Origin: Streptomyces roseus
GTDB lineage: Bacteria > Actinomycetota > Actinomycetes > Streptomycetales > Streptomycetaceae
DNA length: 64,000 nt
Assembly: GCF_001044425.1 (NCBI RefSeq)
Contig: NZ_LFML01000006.1
Location: 163,928-227,927, forward strand
Direction: 5' to 3'
The translations under genes and the position numbers were made by a program. This document shows positions 59,566 to 64,000 of this stretch, one piece after another; position 1 is the stretch's first letter; the number at the start of each line of letters is the position of its first letter. The notes under the pieces were generated by a model. That model was not told where the DNA came from. It was given only the letters and a program-made list of their open reading frames with translations, and made no database searches.

Positions 59566-61362
59566 TCAGACCCAGGTGTCCAGCCACATGCGGCCGCGCC
59601 AGGAGTCCATCGGGAGGGTGTGGCCCGTGTAGATCGGCCAGAAGTAGATGAAGTTCCAGATGATCAGCAGGACCAGTACGCCCGCCGCGATCGCGCCCAG
59701 CGCGCGCCTTCGCTCCGTCGAGCCCGCCGGGCCGAGCAGGGCGCCGATCATCATCGCCACCGCCAGGCACAGGTACGGGACGAAGACCACCGCGTAGAAG
59801 AAGAAGATGGTCCGCTCCTGGTAGTTGAACCAGGGCAGCAGGCCCGCGCCCAGCGCGCACGCGATCGCGCCCGCCCGCCAGTCGCGGCGGAAGAACCACC
59901 GCCACAGCACGTACAGCAGCGCGAAGCAGCCCGCCCACCACAGCAGCGGGGTGCCCAGGGCCAGCACCTCGCGGGCGCACTTGCCCGCCTCCGTCGCCGG
60001 GCAGCCGTCCGTCCCCGGGTCGGGGGACTCGTAGAAGTAGGAGACGGGCCGGCCCAGGACCAGCCAGCTCCACGGGTTCGACTGGTAGGTGTGGCCCGAG
60101 GTCAGGCCCACGTGGAAGGAGTAGACCTCGGTCTCGTAGTGCCACAGGCTGCGCAGCCACTCCGGCAGGAACGACAGCGAACTGTGCCGGTCGTTCTTGG
60201 CGGCCCAGTCGCGGAAGTAACCGCCCTTGCCGTTGTCGGGGGACAGGATCCAGCCGGTCCACGAGGCCAGGTACACCGCGATCGCCACCGGCACCGTCGA
60301 CAGGAAGCCCGGCAGCGCGTCGCGGCGCAGCATCGCCGCGTACGGGGCGCCGGCCCCCGCGGTGCGGCGCGCGGCCGCGTCCCACAGGACGGTCAGCACG
60401 CCGAAGAACGCCAGCACGATCAGGCCGTTCCACTTGGTGCCGAACGCCAGACCCAGGCAGACGCCCGCCAGGATCCGGTACGGGCGCCAGCCCAGGCGCA
60501 GGGTCTCGGCGACGGTGACGTCCGGCCGGGTACGGCCCTCGTCGTCCACCGGAAGGGCGTCCGCGAGTCTGGCCCGGGCCTTGTCCCGGTCGATCAGCAG
60601 AGCCCCGAAGGCGGCCAGCACGAAGAACATCAGGACCAGGTCGAGGAGGGCCGTGCGGCTCATGACCAGGTGCAGGCCGTCGACCGCGAGCAGCGTGCCC
60701 GCCAGGCAGCCCAGGAAGGTGGAGCGGAACAGCCGGCGCCCGATCCGGCACAGCATCAGCACCGACAGGGTGCCGAGCACGGCCGTCATGAACCGCCAGC
60801 CGAACGGCGTGAAGCCGAACATCCACTCGCCGAGTCCGATGACCCACTTGCCGACCGGCGGGTGCACGACGTAGCCGGGGTCCAGCGGGAGGGAGACCCC
60901 GTCGGGGTTGGCGAGGATCGACTTGTCGATGTCCTTGGGCCAGCTCGCCTCGTAGCCCTGCCGGATGGTCGCCCAGGCGTCCTTGGCGTAGTACGTCTCG
61001 TCGAATATCACCGCCTTCGGGCTGCCCAGGTGCACGAAGCGCAGCACCCCGGCCACCAGCGCCACCAGCAGCGGTCCCGCCCACGCCAGCACGCGCTGCC
61101 AGCCGGCCGCCGCGGAGGGCGGGATGCCGAGCGCCGTCCACAGCTGCGCGGAGGGCCGGGCGTACGGGGGCACCAGGCGGGCGCGGACGTCCGTACCCGG
61201 GGCGGCCGCCCGCCCGGGGCCCGGGCGTCGGGGGTCGGCGGCCGGCGCGTAGCCGAAACTGCGCAGGCGGCGCAGCCAGGTGGACGGCTGGTCTGCGCGT
61301 CCCTCCGGAGGGGCGGGCGGGGCCCCCGCGGGGCTGGGCGGCGGCGTCGCGGTACTGGTCAC
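59566..61362 (-). CDS. pmt: dolichyl-phosphate-mannose-protein mannosyltransferase
   Basis: A 598-residue membrane glycosyltransferase of the PMT (GT39) family that transfers mannose from polyprenyl-phosphate-mannose to secreted proteins. 'GSPKAVIFDETYYAKDAW' carries the catalytic Asp-Glu pair in the first external loop, and 'DPGYVVHPPVGKWVIGLGEW' (in parts) follows. About ten helices; the C-terminal segment has 'WMLD'-like ends 'GRMWLDTWV'. An N-terminal Pro/Ala-rich tail of ~70 residues is cytoplasmic. GTG at 61362 has a leaderless-type -10. It is divergent from rsmI, as Rv1002c is from Rv1003. Confidence 0.94.
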   Translation of the reverse strand: MTSTATPPPSPAGAPPAPPEGRADQPSTWLRRLRSFGYAPAADPRRPGPGRAAAPGTDVRARLVPPYARPSAQLWTALGIPPSAAAGWQRVLAWAGPLLVALVAGVLRFVHLGSPKAVIFDETYYAKDAWATIRQGYEASWPKDIDKSILANPDGVSLPLDPGYVVHPPVGKWVIGLGEWMFGFTPFGWRFMTAVLGTLSVLMLCRIGRRLFRSTFLGCLAGTLLAVDGLHLVMSRTALLDLVLMFFVLAAFGALLIDRDKARARLADALPVDDEGRTRPDVTVAETLRLGWRPYRILAGVCLGLAFGTKWNGLIVLAFFGVLTVLWDAAARRTAGAGAPYAAMLRRDALPGFLSTVPVAIAVYLASWTGWILSPDNGKGGYFRDWAAKNDRHSSLSFLPEWLRSLWHYETEVYSFHVGLTSGHTYQSNPWSWLVLGRPVSYFYESPDPGTDGCPATEAGKCAREVLALGTPLLWWAGCFALLYVLWRWFFRRDWRAGAIACALGAGLLPWFNYQERTIFFFYAVVFVPYLCLAVAMMIGALLGPAGSTERRRALGAIAAGVLVLLIIWNFIYFWPIYTGHTLPMDSWRGRMWLDTWV

Positions 61363-61368
61363 CGGGTC

Positions 61369-61374
61369 ATCGTA
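61369..61374 (-). promoter_or_regulatory. leaderless-type -10 box for pmt
   Basis: On the minus strand TACGAT is followed by GACCCG and the GTG at 61362, again a six-base gap without ribosome site. Confidence 0.45.
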
Positions 61375-61416
61375 GGGAACGCACCCGCGCGAACCCCAGT
61401 GCCGGGGACCCCCGGT

Positions 61417-61528
61417 GCGTGTGCCGGGTGGGACGGATGCGTGTGCCGGGTGGGACGGATGCGTGTGCCGGGTGGGACGGATGGCATGCGCCGGGTGGGA
61501 CGGATGACATGTGCCGGGCGGGACGGCT
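61417..61528. repeat. five tandem 22/23-bp repeats upstream of rsmI
   Basis: Three identical 22-base units (GCGTGTGCCGGGTGGGACGG + AT) at 61417-61438, 61439-61460 and 61461-61482, then two diverged 23-base units at 61483-61505 and 61506-61528. They fill most of the divergent pmt-rsmI promoter region, ending 14 bases before the rsmI start. Confidence 0.9.
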
Positions 61529-61542
61529 GAGAGGATGGACGG

Positions 61543-62469
61543 GTGACGACTGACCAGCCCACCGGCTCCGAAACCCCCTCCTCGACCTCCTCCTCCGCGG
61601 GTACAGCGGGCTCAGCGGGCGTCCTCGTGCTCGCCGGCACCCCGATCGGCGATCTCGCCGACGCGCCGCCGCGGCTCGCGGCCGAGCTGGAGCGGGCCGA
61701 CGTGGTCGCCGCCGAGGACACCCGGCGGCTGCGCCGGCTGACGCAGGGGCTCGGCGTGCACACCACCGGGCGCGTCGTCTCGTACTTCGAGGGCAACGAA
61801 TCGGCGCGCACCCCGGAGCTGGTCGAGGCGCTGGAGCAGGGCAGGCGGGTGCTGCTGGTGACCGACGCCGGCATGCCGTCCGTCTCCGACCCCGGCTACC
61901 GCCTGGTCGCCGCCGCCGTCGAGAAGGACATCAAGGTCACCGCCGTGCCCGGGCCGTCCGCGGTGCTCACCGCGCTCGCCCTGTCGGGGCTCCCGGTGGA
62001 CCGCTTCTGCTTCGAGGGGTTCCTGCCGCGCAAGGCGGGCGAGCGCCTCGGGCGCCTGCGCGAGGTCGAGGGCGAGCGCCGCACCCTCGTCTACTTCGAG
62101 GCCCCGCACCGGCTCGACGACACCCTGGCCGCGATGGCGGAGGTCTTCGGCGCCGACCGGCGGGCCGCCGTGTGCCGCGAACTGACCAAGACGTACGAGG
62201 AGGTCAAGCGCGGCGGGCTCGGCGAGCTGGCGGCCTGGGCCGCCGAGGGCGTGCGCGGCGAGATCACCGTCGTCGTGGAGGGCGCACCGGCGGCCCGGCC
62301 CGGCGACGTGGACGCCGAGGAGCTGGTGCGCAGGGTGCGGGTGCGCGAGGAGGCCGGGGAGCGTCGAAAAGAAGCCATCGCGGCGGTCGCGGCCGAGGCC
62401 GGAGTACCCAAGCGGGAGGTCTTCGACGCGGTGGTCGCGGCAAAGAATGCGGCTCAAAAGGTGCTGTAA
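61543..62469 (+). CDS. rsmI: 16S rRNA (cytidine-1402-2'-O)-methyltransferase
   Basis: A 308-residue SAM-dependent methyltransferase acting on the ribosomal P-site nucleotide C1402. 'VLAGTPIGDLADAPPR' (family: TPIGNL), 'EDTRRLRRL', 'SYFEGNE', 'LVTDAGMPSVSDPGYRLV' and 'VPGPSAVLTALALSGLP' are diagnostic of the tetrapyrrole-methylase fold RsmI. The C-terminal ~45 residues form the basic RNA-binding helix domain ('RRKEAIAAVAAEAGVPKREVFDAVV' in parts). GAGAGGA precedes the GTG by 7 bases. Confidence 0.95.
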   Translation: MTTDQPTGSETPSSTSSSAGTAGSAGVLVLAGTPIGDLADAPPRLAAELERADVVAAEDTRRLRRLTQGLGVHTTGRVVSYFEGNESARTPELVEALEQGRRVLLVTDAGMPSVSDPGYRLVAAAVEKDIKVTAVPGPSAVLTALALSGLPVDRFCFEGFLPRKAGERLGRLREVEGERRTLVYFEAPHRLDDTLAAMAEVFGADRRAAVCRELTKTYEEVKRGGLGELAAWAAEGVRGEITVVVEGAPAARPGDVDAEELVRRVRVREEAGERRKEAIAAVAAEAGVPKREVFDAVVAAKNAAQKVL

Positions 62470-62590
62470 GACGGTAAAGGGCTAACCTGAAAAGCAAAGC
62501 TCAGACCGCGCACCGGGCGGTTTGGACATGAGTCGCCCAAAGGCCGCCCAACACTGGACAGGGCCTGATGCGCTCCCGCCCGAAGAGGCG

Positions 62591-62614
62591 TCCACTGGCA
62601 ATGGCACCAGTGGA
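62591..62614 (+). promoter_or_regulatory. 8-bp inverted repeat in the leader of the zinc-ribbon gene
   Basis: TCCACTGG-N8-CCAGTGGA ends 15 bases before the ATG at 62630, close to the ribosome site. It could be a regulator operator or an RNA hairpin influencing translation. Confidence 0.5.
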
Positions 62615-62629
62615 ACAAGAGGAGCTGGC

Positions 62630-63130
62630 ATGACTGAGATCGCAGACACCTCGGCACCCGTACCCGCGCCCGCAGGGGCCGTACCCGTCTCCGTACCCAG
62701 GCCCGGCGTGCACACCGTGCACGAGGCGTACTCCTTCGCCTGCATGAAGTGCGGTTACGGCTGGGAGCAGGGCTACGAGATCGAGCACCACGTCGACGGC
62801 GCGGGCCAGCCCTTCATCATCTACACCGTCCAGGGCGAGCGGGTGCCCTCCCCGCTGTCGACCCCGACCTGCCACAACTGCGACGGGCACGTGGTGCGGA
62901 TCATGCGCGAAGGCCAGGTGTCCTCGGTGCTCGGCACGATCGACAAGCTCTACCACCACCGCATCTCGCCCGGGATCGCCGGCCCGGTGCCGGCCGGGGC
63001 GAACGTCCCGCGGGCCCCGAAGCAGCGCACGCGCCCGCTCCACGGCTCCCCCGGAGCCGCCCCGGCGGACGGGGGCGCCGAGCGCGGGGGCTGGTTCACC
63101 CGGCTGATGAGGCGCCTGCGCCGGTCATAA
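62630..63130 (+). CDS. zinc-ribbon-like conserved hypothetical protein
   Basis: A 166-residue soluble protein. Residues ~30-90 contain two C-x-x-C pairs, 'CMKC' and 'CHNC', about 40 residues apart, consistent with one structural zinc site. Between them lies 'GYGWEQGYEIEHHVDGAGQPFIIYTVQG', which I recognise as widely conserved in Streptomyces but without named function. The C-terminus is basic ('GGWFTRLMRRLRRS'), possibly membrane- or nucleic-acid-binding. AGAGGAG is the ribosome site. It lies between rsmI and tatD. Confidence 0.8.
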   Translation: MTEIADTSAPVPAPAGAVPVSVPRPGVHTVHEAYSFACMKCGYGWEQGYEIEHHVDGAGQPFIIYTVQGERVPSPLSTPTCHNCDGHVVRIMREGQVSSVLGTIDKLYHHRISPGIAGPVPAGANVPRAPKQRTRPLHGSPGAAPADGGAERGGWFTRLMRRLRRS

Positions 63131-63133
63131 GAT
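63128..63133 (+). promoter_or_regulatory. leaderless-type -10 box for tatD
   Basis: TAAGAT overlaps the stop of the preceding gene and lies 7 bases before the tatD ATG, which has no ribosome site. Confidence 0.4.
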
Positions 63134-63140
63134 CGGCTCC

Positions 63141-64000
63141 ATGAGCACTGCCTCCAAGGACACCCCGCCGCCGCTGCCCGAACCCCTGCGGGTGGCGGTG
63201 GCGGACTCCCACACCCACCTGGACATGCAGCGGGGCACCGTCGAGGAGGGCCTCGCCAAGGCCGCCTCCGTCGGGGTGACCACCGTCGTCCAGGTCGGCT
63301 GCGACGTGAAGGGGTCCCGCTGGGCGGCCGAGACGGCGGCCGCGTACGACAACGTCCACGCCGCCGTCGCCCTTCACCCGAACGAAGCGCCCCGCATCGT
63401 GCTCGGGGACCCCGACGGGTGGTCCCGCCAGGGCGCCCGGGCCGGCGGCGGCGAGGCCGCGCTCGACGAGGCGCTGGCCGAGATCGAAGAGCTCGCGAAG
63501 CTGGCGCACGTCAGGGCCGTCGGCGAGACCGGACTCGACTACTTCCGCACCGGTCCCGACGGAATGGCCGCGCAGGAGCGTTCCTTCCGCGCCCACATCG
63601 AGATCGCCAAGCGGCAGGGAAAGGCCCTGGTCATCCACGACCGCGACGCCCACGCCGACGTCCTGCGCATCCTGCGCGAGGAGGGCGCGCCCGAGCGGAC
63701 CGTCTTCCACTGCTACTCCGGGGACGCCGAGATGGCCCGCGAGTGCGCCGCCGCCGGGTACTACATGTCCTTCGCCGGGACGGTGACCTTCAAGAACGCC
63801 GCGCCGCTGCGCGAGGCCCTAGCCGTGGCCCCGCTGGAGCTGGTGCTCGTCGAGACGGACGCCCCGTACCTCACCCCGGCGCCGTACCGCGGACGGCCCA
63901 ACGCCCCGTACCTCGTTCCGCTGACCGTACGGGCGATGGCGGCGGTCCGCGGGATCGACGAGGACGCGATGGCGACCGCCCTGGCGGCGAACACGGCCCG
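63141..64000 (+). CDS. tatD: TatD family DNase (3' end outside window)
   Basis: The reading frame stays open to the window edge, giving 286 residues of a TatD-type metal-dependent DNase; the end is missing. Metal-binding motifs are complete: 'DSHTHLDM' (His-x-His), 'GETGLDYFR' (Glu), 'VIHDRDAH' (His), 'FHCYSGD' (His) and 'ETDAPYLTP' (Asp). A short insert before the Glu motif ('DPDGWSRQGARAGGGEAAL') is typical of actinobacterial members. rsmI, tatD and then resuscitation-promoting factor genes follow one another in related genomes. Confidence 0.94.
   Translation, partial: MSTASKDTPPPLPEPLRVAVADSHTHLDMQRGTVEEGLAKAASVGVTTVVQVGCDVKGSRWAAETAAAYDNVHAAVALHPNEAPRIVLGDPDGWSRQGARAGGGEAALDEALAEIEELAKLAHVRAVGETGLDYFRTGPDGMAAQERSFRAHIEIAKRQGKALVIHDRDAHADVLRILREEGAPERTVFHCYSGDAEMARECAAAGYYMSFAGTVTFKNAAPLREALAVAPLELVLVETDAPYLTPAPYRGRPNAPYLVPLTVRAMAAVRGIDEDAMATALAANTA

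Overview
The window looks like a core-chromosome segment of a Streptomyces or close relative. GC is very high with codon third positions dominated by G/C. Genes overlap by ATGA/GTGA, many starts are GTG, several promoters look leaderless, and there are hallmark genes: a SsgA-like sporulation protein, SepX/GlpR, FmdB with a poly-Ser tail, actinobacterial protein O-mannosyltransferase and DUF5949. I see no insertion sequence, prophage, CRISPR array or rRNA. The one RNA gene is tRNA-Ala(CGC). The segment galU-glp-rimJ-sepX, together with mscL, FmdB, 5-FTHF cyclo-ligase, pmt, rsmI and tatD, matches the gene order I know from the mycobacterial Rv0985c-Rv1008 region, so this is conserved actinobacterial backbone with insertions.

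Layout. 1-4.4 kb: small secreted/lipoproteins, DUF5949, a cytochrome P450 and an LtrA-like membrane protein. 4.6-8.3 kb: NarK, then a YtrA-type GntR regulator with an ABC ATPase and permease, preceded by a perfect 12-bp inverted repeat. 8.35-18.3 kb: an anaerobic/redox island. A perfect Rex-type operator precedes pflB and pflA, followed by an overlapping set: NarI-like membrane cytochrome b with a zinc-ribbon tail, Mo-bisPGD oxidoreductase, four-cluster ferredoxin, Tat-type Rieske protein, small membrane protein and a second NarK. 18.4-24.6 kb: mscL, an SAF-domain protein, mtnP, FmdB behind a CIRCE element, an MFS exporter and a K+/H+-type antiporter that appears to start with CTG. 24.8-33.8 kb: penicillin-acylase-family hydrolase, 5-FTHF cyclo-ligase, then galU-glp-moaC-mog-rimJ-sepX and tRNA-Ala. 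34-40.4 kb: an SseB-like protein, a WXG-like helical protein, a 1547-residue RHS polymorphic toxin with a T7SS-type N-terminus, and a translationally coupled candidate immunity gene. 40.6-46.3 kb: GNAT, exonuclease III, MerR and a Baeyer-Villiger-type monooxygenase/hydrolase/SDR operon. 46.4-52.8 kb: tricorn protease, TetR with two operators, MMPL exporter. 52.9-56.1 kb: SsgA-like protein and a nickel ECF transporter behind a Nur-box-like sequence. 56.2-64 kb: serine hydrolase, penicillin-binding transpeptidase, small secreted protein, pmt, rsmI, a zinc-ribbon protein, and tatD running off the end.

The most striking content is the 8.35-18.3 kb island. It joins an oxygen-labile glycyl-radical enzyme with a nitrate-reductase-like molybdoenzyme complex of unusual composition and two NarK paralogues. 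It sits behind what looks like an NADH/NAD+-sensing Rex operator, in a genus regarded as obligately aerobic. Molybdenum-cofactor genes (glp, moaC, mog) lie 12 kb away. Start codons, operator assignments and function calls were made by eye; no alignment or database search was run.
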